Assembly: GCF_019924045.1 (NCBI RefSeq)
Contig: NZ_JAHXBN010000011.1
Coordinates: forward strand, 1 to 64,000
From: Dyadobacter fermentans
Lineage (GTDB): Bacteria; Bacteroidota; Bacteroidia; Cytophagales; Spirosomataceae
Length of the DNA stretch: 64,000 bases
Reading direction: 5' to 3'
Made by a program: the position numbers and the translations under genes. Below the pieces are notes generated by a model. It worked only from the letters and a program-made list of their open reading frames with translations. It had not been told where the DNA came from and made no database searches. The stretch's first letter is position 1; every line of letters begins with the position of its first letter. Shown here in pieces: positions 18,150 through 26,707 of this stretch.

Positions 18150-18204
18150 TTTTATAGTGATCATTACAAAAACTCTGCGTAGTTTTGTATCGATCATTAC
18201 AAAA
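18150..18204 (+). promoter_or_regulatory. Twin TetR operators over the SDR promoter
   Basis: Two sites with identical layout, arm-8 bp-arm: TTTTATA/TACAAAA at 18150-18171 and TTTTGTA/TACAAAA at 18183-18204, offset by exactly 33 bp (three helical turns). Both contain GATCATTACAAAA. The -7 element TAGTTTTG (18180-18187, perfect TAnnTTTG) overlaps the left arm of the second site, and the first site covers the -33 region, so bound repressor would block RNA polymerase at both. Confidence 0.75.
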
Positions 18205-18223
18205 TATATAAACAAACACGATC

Positions 18224-18979
18224 ATGTCCAGATTAGCACATAAAACAGCAGTAGTTACAGGTGGCAACAGTGGAATCGGGCTGGCAACCGTTCAGGCATT
18301 CATCGGCGAAGGCGCGGAAGTAATATTCACCGGCCGGAATGCCGGCGCCAACCAGCAAGCCGAGGAAACACTTGGGGCCCGCGCGCACGGCATCGTCTCC
18401 GACGCAGGGAAATGGGAAGACATCCAATCGCTCAAAGTCCAGGTAGAAGCGATTACACCGAAAGTGGATATTTTGTTCATCAATGCAGGCATCGCGCAGT
18501 TCGCGCCGGTGGACGAAGTCAGTGAGGATTTCTTCGATAAAATCCTGGATGTCAATTTCAAAGGAGCCTATTTCACGATCCAGGCATTGCTGCCGCTGAT
18601 CAGCGATGGCGGGTCAATCATCCTGAATACCTCGATTAATGCGCATGTGGGTATGCCCGGGGCCAGCGTTTATGCGGCATCGAAGGCGGCGCTGCTCACG
18701 CTGGCGAAAAACCTTAGTGCCGAGCTGGTTTCCCGCAAAATCCGGGTGAACGCCATTAGTCCGGGCCCGGTAGCAACCCCGCTCCATACGCCGGAAAAAT
18801 TCGGTATCCCCGAAGAAGACTTCAAACAGATCGGCGAGAGCATTGTGGCGCAAATCCCCGCAGGGAGGTTCGGGGCGCCCGAGGAAATCGCCAGCGCCGC
18901 CGTGTACTTCGCTTCCGACGAGTCTCGCTTTCTGCTTGGCACCGAGCTGATCATCGACGGCGGCATGGCCACATTGTAA
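18224..18979 (+). CDS. Short-chain dehydrogenase/reductase
   Basis: Classical SDR oxidoreductase of 251 residues. Cofactor motif TGGNSGIGLATVQ at the N-terminus, NAG at INAGIAQF, and the catalytic Ser/Tyr/Lys set in LNTSINAHVG and YAASKAALL, followed by RVNAISPGPVATP. The FTGRN motif after strand 2 fits NADP(H) preference. Substrate unknown; close relatives are often annotated as glucose 1-dehydrogenase or 3-oxoacyl-ACP reductase by homology alone. Its promoter is covered by the TetR operators described above, so it may detoxify or turn over the TetR ligand. Confidence 0.93.
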   Translation: MSRLAHKTAVVTGGNSGIGLATVQAFIGEGAEVIFTGRNAGANQQAEETLGARAHGIVSDAGKWEDIQSLKVQVEAITPKVDILFINAGIAQFAPVDEVSEDFFDKILDVNFKGAYFTIQALLPLISDGGSIILNTSINAHVGMPGASVYAASKAALLTLAKNLSAELVSRKIRVNAISPGPVATPLHTPEKFGIPEEDFKQIGESIVAQIPAGRFGAPEEIASAAVYFASDESRFLLGTELIIDGGMATL

Positions 18980-18994
18980 TTTGAAATCTGCTTG

Positions 18995-19250
18995 TCAGGC
19001 ACTAAAATTCCGCTTGATCCCCAACTTCTTCATTTTGGAGCCGAGGGTGGTCGGCGGAATTTTCAATATAGCCGCAGCGCCGTCTTCACCCCGGATGCAG
19101 GCATTGCATTTGGCCAATACCTGGATCATGTAGTCCCGCTCGTTCTCAAATATCGTTTCAGCCGCACTTCTTCCGCTTTCTCGGAAATGACTTTGGGTTT
19201 CCCCGCCGGCAGCGCCACATGCTCGATCAGATTGCCTTTGGCTGGCGTTA
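18995..19250 (-). pseudogene. Remnant of a sigma-54-dependent activator (C-terminal end, frameshifted)
   Basis: The last ~50 residues, ETIFENERDYMIQVLAKC through IKIPPT-like LKIPPTTLGSKMKKLGIKR, match the Fis-type DNA-binding helix-turn-helix that ends sigma-54 activators. Just upstream in another minus-strand frame is NLIEHVALPAGKPKVI, the typical linker after the AAA+ domain, ending at a stop. The two pieces belong to one ancestral protein separated by a frameshift near 19150, and the AAA+ domain is gone. Clearly a decayed gene. Confidence 0.7.
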
Positions 19251-19649
19251 CAGCAGTCGGGATAGTGTCTACGGGCCAATGCGGCTTTGATCTATTTCAG
19301 CTGGGGCATTTCCCAAAAGCTCATCGGGCGATGGTAGGCGAGTACGCAGCCAGCCGACGCTTATGGTGACTGGAATCAGATCAGCTACAACAACCTGTTC
19401 CTGAATTTCGATAAAATTACATTATGTTAATAGCTAGTATGACGCCAGGTACATAACAAATAAATTCGAAGGCCACTCCGCTGCTAACACATTACGCTCT
19501 TTGGTTAAGAATTATAATGAACGGCGGTAAAGGAGGGTGATTGATTTTCAATTAGTTCGTATAATGGAAGTATTTTTCGTCTTCTTTCAACTTGTACTAA
19601 ACCGGCATGCAGCTAATTCGTTTGAGATAATTTCATATTCCTTAATCTT
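19251..19649. other. Gene-free gap after the activator remnant
   Basis: No supported gene. A short plus-strand run near 19375-19430 reads WNQISYNNLFLNFDKIT before stops and looks like a fragment of a lost protein. The rest is A/T-rich. The promoter of the T9SS protein is presumably in the last 100 bp, but no TAnnTTTG match stands out. Confidence 0.4.
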
Positions 19650-21527
19650 ATGAATCACTCATCTTCACTTTCACCAATACTGAGCGTCGAAATTTGCTGG
19701 GAAACTTCTTTCCAGTTTCTTTACAGGCGGCAGATTTCCCTGTTTCTTCTATGCCTTCCATTGTTTACTCAGGCTCAACCTCCGAATCTTCTATGGAAAA
19801 AAACATTGGGAGGTATATCGATTGAGCAGTCCGAACATATGATTGAAACGCACGATGGTGGCTATTTAATAGCTGGTTTCGCTGAGTCGAACAATGGCGA
19901 TGTAACCGGTAATCACGGAGGGGCGGACGCATGGCTGGTGAAACTCGACGCCTCCGGCAATATCGGTTGGCAAAAGGTATACGGCGGTTCCGGCTCCGAC
20001 TTCGCCCAAAATGTAATTCAAGCACCTGACGGTGGGTATTATATTATTGGATTGACATCTTCGAACGATGGCGACGTATCCGGCAATCATGGTGCTTACG
20101 ACGCTTGGGTGCTCAAGGTTGATGCACTAGGAACAATTGTATGGCAAAAAACATATGGTGGAACAGGCTATGACCAGGTTAGAGATGCGAAGCTACATCC
20201 TGATGGCGATCTTCTTATCGCGGGATTTACCGATTCAAACGATGGAGATGTCTTGGGCAATCATGGCGGTTCAGATTTCTGGTTTCTGCGGATTAACCAG
20301 ACAGGGGCGATTGTTTTGCAGAATTGCTTTGGAGGAACTGGAAGCGACTTCGCATACGGGATCGGTTTTTCAGCAGACGGAGGAATCGTATTGACCGGTT
20401 CGACCTTGTCGTCCAACGGGGACGTCACCGGCAACCCTTCGGCCCTTTGGGGAGCTTGGACTGTAAAAATCAGTGCGGCCGGCAGCATTATATGGGACAG
20501 GTATTCTCCTCCGGGAACTAAGGGCGATGCTGGGGGAAATGCTGTGGCAACTACCATTGATGGTATAATAGTGGCAGGCTCCAAGTATATCAATGATTGG
20601 GCCGATATTTGGCTTGTCCGCTATGATAATGATGGGAATATACTCTGGGAGAAATATTACGGCGGTGTCGGCCAGGATGTTCCTTCTGTGATCACGCCTA
20701 TGATCGACGGCGGTTTCATCGTCGGGGGGGCCACAGAGCGAAACGCTCCTGATGGTGTTGTGAGAGCTGCTAGCAATTTTCTAACGATGAAGATCAGTCC
20801 GAGTGGCAATGTGATTTGGGAAAAGATCCTTGGAGGAATTGGTGGCGAGAGCACGAGCACGTTACTCGTAAATCCGGACGCCAGCATGATTTTCTCAGGC
20901 CCTACCTACTCAAACGATGGAGATGTGTCGGGCAACCACGGCTCAACGGATATATGGGTAGTGAAGCTAGATGCTGATCCAGCCCTACCCGTGACACTTA
21001 TTAGTTTCACAGCTCAACCGAAGGATAACACATCTATCAAGCTAAACTGGGTTACGGCCAACGAAATAGACAACGGATATTTTGAAGTTCAGAAAAGTAA
21101 AAATCTAAAAGACATTCATTTAGTAACTCGCATCGCACCGGATGAACAACCTTCCTCTACCCATACCTATCAATTCGTCGACGAAATTCCATTCCATGGA
21201 ACGAGTTACTACCGATTGAAACAGATCGATCTAGATGGTAGTGCCACTATCTATCCTTGGCGATCCGTGAGGTTAAATCGTGAATATGCAGTTTTCCCAA
21301 ATCCAACATCGGGCACAACTTTTCAACTGAGGCTGGATGAGCCGGAAACTGCCGTTTTAGAATTTTATGATGCAAACGGTCGCGATATACCCATCCAGAC
21401 TAGACGGATTCAGGAGGGCTTGTTAGAGGTGAAAGTCAATGATCAATTTAAGCCGGGCCACCATCTTTTACATGTGACCGAGCGCGGCCAACTTCGCCAG
21501 TATCGTATAGTATTGGAATACAACTAA
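19650..21527 (+). CDS. T9SS-secreted seven-repeat protein (probable beta-propeller)
   Basis: Exported protein of 625 residues. After a signal peptide ending FTQAQ come seven repeats of about 50-58 residues with the pattern DGGYLIAG, SNDGDVSGNHGG, DAWLVKLDASGNI, W-K-YGG-G-D. The count of seven and strand pattern suggest a seven-bladed beta-propeller. Then a linker of the type LPVTLISFTA...LNWVTANE common in T9SS cargo, and a C-terminal type A sorting domain beginning FPNPTSGTTF, which directs export through the type IX system and surface attachment. The repeat sequences resemble delta-60-like repeats. Function of the propeller unknown. It is intact while genes on both sides are remnants. Confidence 0.88.
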   Translation: MNHSSSLSPILSVEICWETSFQFLYRRQISLFLLCLPLFTQAQPPNLLWKKTLGGISIEQSEHMIETHDGGYLIAGFAESNNGDVTGNHGGADAWLVKLDASGNIGWQKVYGGSGSDFAQNVIQAPDGGYYIIGLTSSNDGDVSGNHGAYDAWVLKVDALGTIVWQKTYGGTGYDQVRDAKLHPDGDLLIAGFTDSNDGDVLGNHGGSDFWFLRINQTGAIVLQNCFGGTGSDFAYGIGFSADGGIVLTGSTLSSNGDVTGNPSALWGAWTVKISAAGSIIWDRYSPPGTKGDAGGNAVATTIDGIIVAGSKYINDWADIWLVRYDNDGNILWEKYYGGVGQDVPSVITPMIDGGFIVGGATERNAPDGVVRAASNFLTMKISPSGNVIWEKILGGIGGESTSTLLVNPDASMIFSGPTYSNDGDVSGNHGSTDIWVVKLDADPALPVTLISFTAQPKDNTSIKLNWVTANEIDNGYFEVQKSKNLKDIHLVTRIAPDEQPSSTHTYQFVDEIPFHGTSYYRLKQIDLDGSATIYPWRSVRLNREYAVFPNPTSGTTFQLRLDEPETAVLEFYDANGRDIPIQTRRIQEGLLEVKVNDQFKPGHHLLHVTERGQLRQYRIVLEYN

Positions 21528-21861
21528 GAAAATGCCAACACTGAAAGCCTGACATTTAAAGTTACAACAAGCAATTCGCCCAATTGGGCCGATGTAAGTA
21601 CCTTGTCGTTAATTCACTCACCAGGTAATGTGAAGATGGCTTTGAAAGATGAGCTGTCTGCAAAGTCATATAAGCCTTACAAGAATCTCTTAGATAAGTG
21701 CCTGGAAGAAGGTCAGGCCGAGCATTGAAGAGCGATTAGAGCAGCAAAATGGTCTTTTTCCTTTCTATTTGCCGCCATTTATTTTATTGTTTTGCGGTTG
21801 TTGTGGGAGTTATTTGACATCAAGCTCGGTAACATCATGTACTTTCTATTGTTATTTGCAA
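21528..21861. other. Gap with short decayed reading frames
   Basis: No recognisable gene. A 30-codon frame at 21636-21728 (MALKDELSAKSYKPYKNLL...) has a protein-like composition but no start or family I can identify. The region leads into the HxlR remnant and appears degenerate. Confidence 0.35.
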
Positions 21862-22128
21862 ATGTCTTCCTTTCATGGTATGGAACGTGAATCGACACGT
21901 TACTGTGATATCAACAATCTGCTAAGTGGTATTTCGGAAAAGACACCTACTGCCCAGCCTCGCGAAATGGAGCAGGATGGCATTATTACTCGCGTAGTTT
22001 ATCCGGAAATGCCGCCACGAGTCGAATATCAGTTAACTTCTCTGGGTCACTCACTTCTGCCGGTTTATGATGCGCTCATGAGTTGGGGTGAGCATTATGC
22101 AAACAATAAAGAAAACTTCACCAGATAA
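21862..22128 (+). pseudogene. Truncated HxlR-family regulator
   Basis: The frame retains the second half of an HxlR winged helix: INNLLSGISEKTPTAQPREM, EQDGIITRVVYPEMPPRVEY and LTSLGHSLLPVYDALMSWG. The first helices (the usual GGKWxxxIL block) are absent; upstream sequence is cysteine- and hydrophobic-rich noise. The motif that normally reads QLREL is changed to QPREM. The loss of the N-terminal half and these substitutions point to a decayed gene, not a short functional regulator. Confidence 0.75.
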
Positions 22129-22291
22129 CTTTCTTTTCATATTGATATATCGCAAATATTCGATATCATTTGTATTGTGAATGAGATTAAGATCTTTAAA
22201 TGAACTAATGATCTTCGGCAACTCACGTAACGGCAATTGACTACAATCAATCCATTAGTCGCACGGAGCAATCACATTGCCTGCAATCGTG

Positions 22292-22825
22292 TTAATCCAT
22301 CTCATTCATTTTCAACATGGCGTCGTGATTTCTGACCCAAAATGCGCGGTCACGAACGCTGTTGGCATATGCGTTTCCCCACGACGATACTATGCCGACA
22401 CCGATAGATGTCCACATAAGTCCTCTTAGGTTATCGCGATTGTTTGATGTGGTCGTAAAGATGGTACCAACTGCACTGGCCAATGATAAGGTCAATGTAA
22501 AGTTTCTTATCCGGCGCGAGCGAACGTATAAATTCATACCTGAGGGAGATATCAAAAATTCTTTCACTAGCATTTTTCTACCTGTGAATGACTTGCCATT
22601 CTTAACGTATGTGTTTCCCCCCACCAAAAAGATGGTTTCCTTTTGATACCATTGCGCCGCAGCGTTCATAGCAGTGTCAGAACCAGGCACTAGATGAACC
22701 GAACTTTTATCTGGCGTAGACGGCACCTGCGCAGCCGTCATGAGCGTCAGCAGGGAAAGAAAGAATACAAGTCCTTGATGGAAAGAACGGAAAGGCCTAA
22801 CATTATTGAAAGAGCTGATTAACAT
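22292..22825 (-). CDS. Hypothetical exported/membrane protein
   Basis: Protein of 177 residues that I do not recognise. It has an N-terminal signal or anchor (VFFLSLLTLMTAAQ), a middle part with FLVGGNTYVKNGKSFTG and LVKEFLISPSGMNLYVRSRR, and two later hydrophobic stretches (LTLSLASAVGTIF and GLMWTSIGVGIVSSWG). The overall design resembles small Bacteroidota envelope proteins with an N-terminal extracytoplasmic domain and two membrane helices. No operon partner. Confidence 0.6.
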   Translation of the reverse strand: MLISSFNNVRPFRSFHQGLVFFLSLLTLMTAAQVPSTPDKSSVHLVPGSDTAMNAAAQWYQKETIFLVGGNTYVKNGKSFTGRKMLVKEFLISPSGMNLYVRSRRIRNFTLTLSLASAVGTIFTTTSNNRDNLRGLMWTSIGVGIVSSWGNAYANSVRDRAFWVRNHDAMLKMNEMD

Positions 22826-23197
22826 GATTCAAGAGCTGTGATGATGGTGAAGGCTCAAAATTCGCTTTTGAATTATTCGAAAATACGTAAAACTGATAAA
22901 TCGTCCTTTTCAGCAGATAAAACCGCCCTTTGGGGAGATGAATCCAAAGATTAAGTAACCCCAAGTATAGGATATGATTGCGGTATGATCAGCCAGAAAA
23001 CATTTCTTAACTGGGATAGAATCCGAAACGACAAGGAGCGCCGCCCAAATCGGGCACGCAGCTTTCCGTGTTGTTACGCTGAAGGAAGGGGCGCCTCGCG
23101 TCATAATGCCAATGAGCCCACTCGCCACCAGGGTATCTGCATATGTTGATAGATGTTCACGAAACCAACAGGGTACAAATCAGATCGCTACACCCAG
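22826..23197. other. Gene-free gap between hypothetical gene and tmRNA
   Basis: No supported gene on either strand; the open frames here have no recognisable domain or plausible start. Together with the inverted repeat at 23198-23239 this is the segment next to the tmRNA 3' end, where integrated elements commonly insert, but I found no recombinase remnant. Confidence 0.4.
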
Positions 23198-23239
23198 TTT
23201 TGGTGAGCAAATTGTTAACGTCGGATTTGCTCACCAAAA
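23198..23239. repeat. Perfect 15-bp inverted repeat near the tmRNA 3' end
   Basis: TTTTGGTGAGCAAAT (23198-23212) and ATTTGCTCACCAAAA (23225-23239) are perfect complements around a 12-bp loop. A partial extra copy (GCTCACC) follows at once. Without a T-run it is a poor terminator in either direction. Its position about 110 bp past the tmRNA 3' end suits an attachment or recombinase-binding site, but this is only a suggestion. Confidence 0.6.
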
Positions 23240-23291
23240 CGCTCACCCAGACTTTGAGAATTTTTGAAAATTTTGGCACGGCTGAATAATG

Positions 23292-23328
23292 AAAAAAAAG
23301 TCTGCAAATCAACGATTTACAGACTTTT
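23292..23328 (-). terminator. Rho-independent terminator of tmRNA
   Basis: On the minus strand, a hairpin with arms AAAAGTCTGcAAATC and GATTTaCAGACTTTT (one mismatch, AAC/GTT loop; 23296-23328) is followed by an eight-base T run. It lies 22 bp beyond the tmRNA 3' end. Confidence 0.8.
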
Positions 23329-23349
23329 GATAGCTATTACAATTGCTTT

Positions 23350-23721
23350 TGGTGGAGATGGAGGGAGTCGAACCCTCGTCCAGAACAGGGAAAACCTGCG
23401 CCTTCTACATGCTTATCCGTGATTCGGTTTTCGAGCCTGACAAGGTTCCCGGCGGACCTGCGTCATAGCCTTAGATGCTAGGGTCTCGTTGGTTTTACGC
23501 ATCAATATACCAACCAGCGCTGCGGTTCGACACCTCTGGATCCACCCGGCAGCACGTTAGGTGGAGAGATGATGGCATTTGGTTAATCCTCCGGATTAAG
23601 CAGCCATGGCGTAAGTAGATTCGCCAGTTATTGTTTGAGAATATTATTTACGGGAGGTACTCTCAACTCCCGACATGCTTACACACAAGCCCTCAGCCCG
23701 CTGTCAAAACCGGTCACCCCC
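23350..23721 (-). ncRNA. ssrA: tmRNA (trans-translation RNA), tag GESTYAMAA
   Basis: About 372 nt. The 5' end begins GGGGGTGACCGGTTTTGACAG and the 3' end has a T-arm (GGTTCGACTCC) followed by TCTCCACCA with CCA encoded; the two ends pair as a tRNA acceptor stem with G-U wobbles. The tag frame at 23596-23625 reads GGC GAA TCT ACT TAC GCC ATG GCT GCT TAA, giving G-E-S-T-Y-A-M-A-A, close to Cytophagales tags and ending in Ala-Ala for protease recognition. It rescues ribosomes stalled on broken mRNA with SmpB. The 5' boundary could be off by a base or two. Confidence 0.93.
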
Positions 23722-23898
23722 ATTTGGTAAGGCTTCGGTCCAAGGCCTTCGACAAGGCCAAGCCAAAGTTTGTCAGTGAATAATTTTACATTTTCAAGCC
23801 GCCAAAAGTTCAGCGAAAATGGCAAAAATTTGAAATAAATACTTAACGCACTCAGTGCCAAAGCATTCGCAACGCCACATTCGCTCATTCATTCAAAA

Positions 23899-26199
23899 CT
23901 AAAACTCCCAGCGGTAACTTAGTACCGGGATCAACCCCAGTTGCCTCTGCACCACCACTTTCTTTTGAAACGCATCGTAGCGATGGTAAGCCTCATTTTG
24001 TGTGCCCGAGACGTTCTGCAAATCCAGCGCCAGCGTGCGGTTGTAGCTGCGGTGGCTTTTTTTCCAGTAAATGCGCAGGTCAGGGCGGAAGTAGTCGCGG
24101 AGTTTGACGGAGTAACTGTCGCCGCTTTCAATGGTGTAATTGAGCTTTCTGGAATATTCTTCGTCGATAGGGCGCTCTTTGAAGCCGCCGATCCAGAGGA
24201 TTTTGGCATTGAAACCCCAGATGTTGCGTGCACCGCTTTTAGTCTCTTTTCCGCCTGTTAGGCTTAGCGTATGGCGACCATCGAACCGTGCGTCGCTCCA
24301 CAGCCCAGCCGCGGTGGCGTAGGTGGCTTTATATAGCGAGCCGGTAGCGAGGAGGTAAAACTGGTTGGTAAGGAGTTTCTGATAAGTTACCTCAATGCCG
24401 TAATTCCGGGCTTTGCCTTTGTTTTCATAATAAATATTGGGGACTTGCTCCACGAGATTAACAGCCGAATATGTCCTTTCCAGACTCGTTCCAACGGCAA
24501 TCCCGTAATGGTTTTGCAGGTAAGCCTCAATTTTTAACAGACTGGCATTGGAGAAATTACGCTGGTAGCCCAGGGTAAAATAATGTCCTTTCGACGGTCC
24601 CAGCTGGAGATTTTTGTAATTATCGCTCACACCATAATAGGCGGTATACAAATCCGCGCTTTGCAGCTGGCTGTGCATACCATACGAAAGGCTCCACCGC
24701 GTGTCGGCCGAAGATTGCCAGCGAAGTGCCAGGCGCGGTTCCACGGAAGCATGCACGTCGGCCCGGTCCGACCGCACCTTGCTGATCATCGAATGCAAGC
24801 CTACTTCCGCCGACAGTGATTCGCTGATTTTCCAACCCCAGTTTACATACGGCTGCACCGTCCACACGTGCAGGGATTCATTCGTCAGCGTCGGCCGCTC
24901 GGCTTCCTGGAACAGCAAGAATGTGCCGAGCGTCAGCCTGTGATTTGGATTCATGCGGTGGGCGTATGAGGTGTTGGCCGAGATCTTGTTGTTGGTCAGC
25001 CTGCTGCCCCCTTCAATGTCGCCATAAGGCTGCCACCGCTGGTACAATGGCGTCGCTAACCGCGTGGTGTGCAGCCCCGAAATGGCGAATGCAGCATGAT
25101 AGGTTCCGCGGGTGCCGATGGGCTGCGTGAGCGTGGTGCCCAATGCACCCATTTTGTTTTTGTATTTGATGTTGTAGCTGTCTTTATCGGTTTCCCACTG
25201 CAAAGAATCCTTGTCGGCTGCAAAATCGTTGCTGCTGACGCCGCCCAGTCCAAAAAGTGTAAAACTGCCGTTGCCTTTCGTAGGGATCTCAACGTTGAAT
25301 GACAAATCCTGGAAACGAATGTCTTCACCACCGAAATTGACACCCATCGCGCCCAGCAAACCGGTAAATGAATACCGGTAGTTAACCAGATAGGATCCTT
25401 TATTACGCTTCGATAGCGGACCTTCCGCAGCAATATCCAAGCCGATCAAACCCGCCTGCGCTGTAAATTCGCGCTTTTCATTATTCCCTTTCCGTAACGA
25501 CATATCCAGAATAGCCGCCATCGCATTGCCATACTGCGCGGGAAAAGGGCCACTCATAAAATAGGATGTTCCCATGAGTTGGGTACTCAAAATATTTACT
25601 CCACCGCCCGTCGAAGTCGGCCTGTCGCTAAACGTCCCCGCATTCGACAAATGGTTCGGGTTCACAATTTCCACTCCTTGCAGGCGCCATTGCATGCTGT
25701 TCGGCGAGTTGCCCCGTACGACCAGCCCGTTGGCCTGGTCGTTGGCAGCGGCTACGCCGGCGAAGGAGGTCGCCACGCGCGCGGGATCGAGGTAGGTGGC
25801 AGCATAGCGGAGGGTCTGCTCGACGGTAATGGCCTGCACACTGTTGTATGCCGGTGGTCTGCTACCCGATACGGTCGCCTCCTGTAACTGCCGCCCCGTG
25901 GCACTGAGCCGCACGTCCTGCACGTTTTCCTTACCCGATTCGAGCAATATCTCCTGGATAACGAGAGTCTGGTAACCTACAAACGATATAGTCAGAATGT
26001 GCCGTCCCACCCTTGCTCCCTCAAAACGGAACTGCCCTGCTTCGTCGGTTATACCACCTTTATCATCGAGCTGCACGGTCGCTCGCGCCAGCGGTAGGCC
26101 GGTGTCGGCGTCCTTCACGCTTCCGCGTACGACAGACGTAAATTCCTGGGCAAACACCAAATTGACGGAAAGAAGGAGCAGTAAAATAGTACGGGTCAT
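23899..26199 (-). CDS. TonB-dependent outer-membrane receptor
   Basis: Receptor of 766 residues. Signal peptide ending NLVFAQ, then a carboxypeptidase-regulatory-like domain (VRGSVKDADTGLPLARATVQ), a plug domain (about 110-220, including VVRGNSPNSMQWRLQGVEI), and a beta-barrel that ends in an aromatic residue (YRWEF). No SusD-like gene is adjacent, so a polysaccharide system is unlikely; a siderophore, metal or peptide substrate is possible. It is transcribed divergently from blaI, and the BlaI operator lies 44 bp from this gene's -7 element, so it might share that control. Confidence 0.92.
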   Translation of the reverse strand: MTRTILLLLLSVNLVFAQEFTSVVRGSVKDADTGLPLARATVQLDDKGGITDEAGQFRFEGARVGRHILTISFVGYQTLVIQEILLESGKENVQDVRLSATGRQLQEATVSGSRPPAYNSVQAITVEQTLRYAATYLDPARVATSFAGVAAANDQANGLVVRGNSPNSMQWRLQGVEIVNPNHLSNAGTFSDRPTSTGGGVNILSTQLMGTSYFMSGPFPAQYGNAMAAILDMSLRKGNNEKREFTAQAGLIGLDIAAEGPLSKRNKGSYLVNYRYSFTGLLGAMGVNFGGEDIRFQDLSFNVEIPTKGNGSFTLFGLGGVSSNDFAADKDSLQWETDKDSYNIKYKNKMGALGTTLTQPIGTRGTYHAAFAISGLHTTRLATPLYQRWQPYGDIEGGSRLTNNKISANTSYAHRMNPNHRLTLGTFLLFQEAERPTLTNESLHVWTVQPYVNWGWKISESLSAEVGLHSMISKVRSDRADVHASVEPRLALRWQSSADTRWSLSYGMHSQLQSADLYTAYYGVSDNYKNLQLGPSKGHYFTLGYQRNFSNASLLKIEAYLQNHYGIAVGTSLERTYSAVNLVEQVPNIYYENKGKARNYGIEVTYQKLLTNQFYLLATGSLYKATYATAAGLWSDARFDGRHTLSLTGGKETKSGARNIWGFNAKILWIGGFKERPIDEEYSRKLNYTIESGDSYSVKLRDYFRPDLRIYWKKSHRSYNRTLALDLQNVSGTQNEAYHRYDAFQKKVVVQRQLGLIPVLSYRWEF

Positions 26200-26231
26200 A
26201 GGGGTACGTTAATATTCAAAACTATCAGTTA

Positions 26232-26239
26232 CAAAAATA
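26232..26239 (-). promoter_or_regulatory. -7 element of the TonB-dependent receptor
   Basis: On the minus strand the bases read TATTTTTG, a perfect TAnnTTTG, 33 bp upstream of the receptor's ATG. No clear -33 TTG. Confidence 0.5.
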
Positions 26240-26282
26240 AAGCGAATCGTTACACCGGGTATTTTTATTTTTCGATTTTAAT

Positions 26283-26296
26283 TCTACATTTGTAGA
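26283..26296. promoter_or_regulatory. BlaI-type operator containing the blaI -7 element
   Basis: TCTACATTTGTAGA is a 14-bp palindrome (6-bp arms, TT centre) containing TACATTTGTA, which fits the BlaI/MecI consensus TACA-N2-TGTA. The -7 element TACATTTG (26285-26292, perfect TAnnTTTG) lies inside it. A weaker half-site TTCTCGTAGAA follows at 26307-26317. Bound BlaI would occlude the promoter of its own operon. Confidence 0.8.
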
Positions 26297-26332
26297 GTAA
26301 CATATATTCTCGTAGAACAAAGCACGCTCGTC

Positions 26333-26707
26333 ATGTCACTCACCAAAGCCGAAGAACAACTCATGGAGTACATCTGGCAAAAAGAAAAAGTCTTTATGAA
26401 GGAACTGATCGAATGCTTCCCCGATCCAAAACCGGCCACGACGACCGTCGCGACGCTGCTTAAAAGAATGCAGGACAAAGGTTTTGTGGCCTACACCCTA
26501 TATGGCAACTCCCGCGAGTACTATCCCCTGGTTGAGAAGAAGGATTATTTCTCCAAGCAAATGAGCGGCATGATCAAAAACTTCTTCAACGACTCGGTGG
26601 CGCAGTTCGGTTCTTTTTTCGCGCGCGACACGAGCATGAGCACGCAGGAGCTCGAAGAATTGAGGAACATCATCGACGAAGAAATCAAACGCAAGCAAAA
26701 TGGTTAG
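26333..26707 (+). CDS. BlaI/MecI/CopY-family repressor
   Basis: Repressor of 124 residues. The winged helix starts LTKAEEQLMEYIWQKEKVFM and includes KPATTTVATLLKRMQDKGFV, the conserved recognition helix; the C-terminal part dimerises. In this family the repressor is inactivated by proteolysis triggered by the partner BlaR1-type membrane protease, whose gene overlaps this one by 8 bp (26700-26707). An operator matching the family consensus lies 37 bp upstream. Confidence 0.94.
   Translation: MSLTKAEEQLMEYIWQKEKVFMKELIECFPDPKPATTTVATLLKRMQDKGFVAYTLYGNSREYYPLVEKKDYFSKQMSGMIKNFFNDSVAQFGSFFARDTSMSTQELEELRNIIDEEIKRKQNG

Noticed and set aside
18995..19279. Intact small DNA-binding protein of 94 residues
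   Set aside because: The first half of the frame is out-of-phase sequence; the conserved linker is in another frame, showing a frameshifted remnant.
23198..23239. tmRNA terminator
   Set aside because: A separate hairpin with a T run (23292-23328) lies closer to the tmRNA end; this repeat has no T tail.
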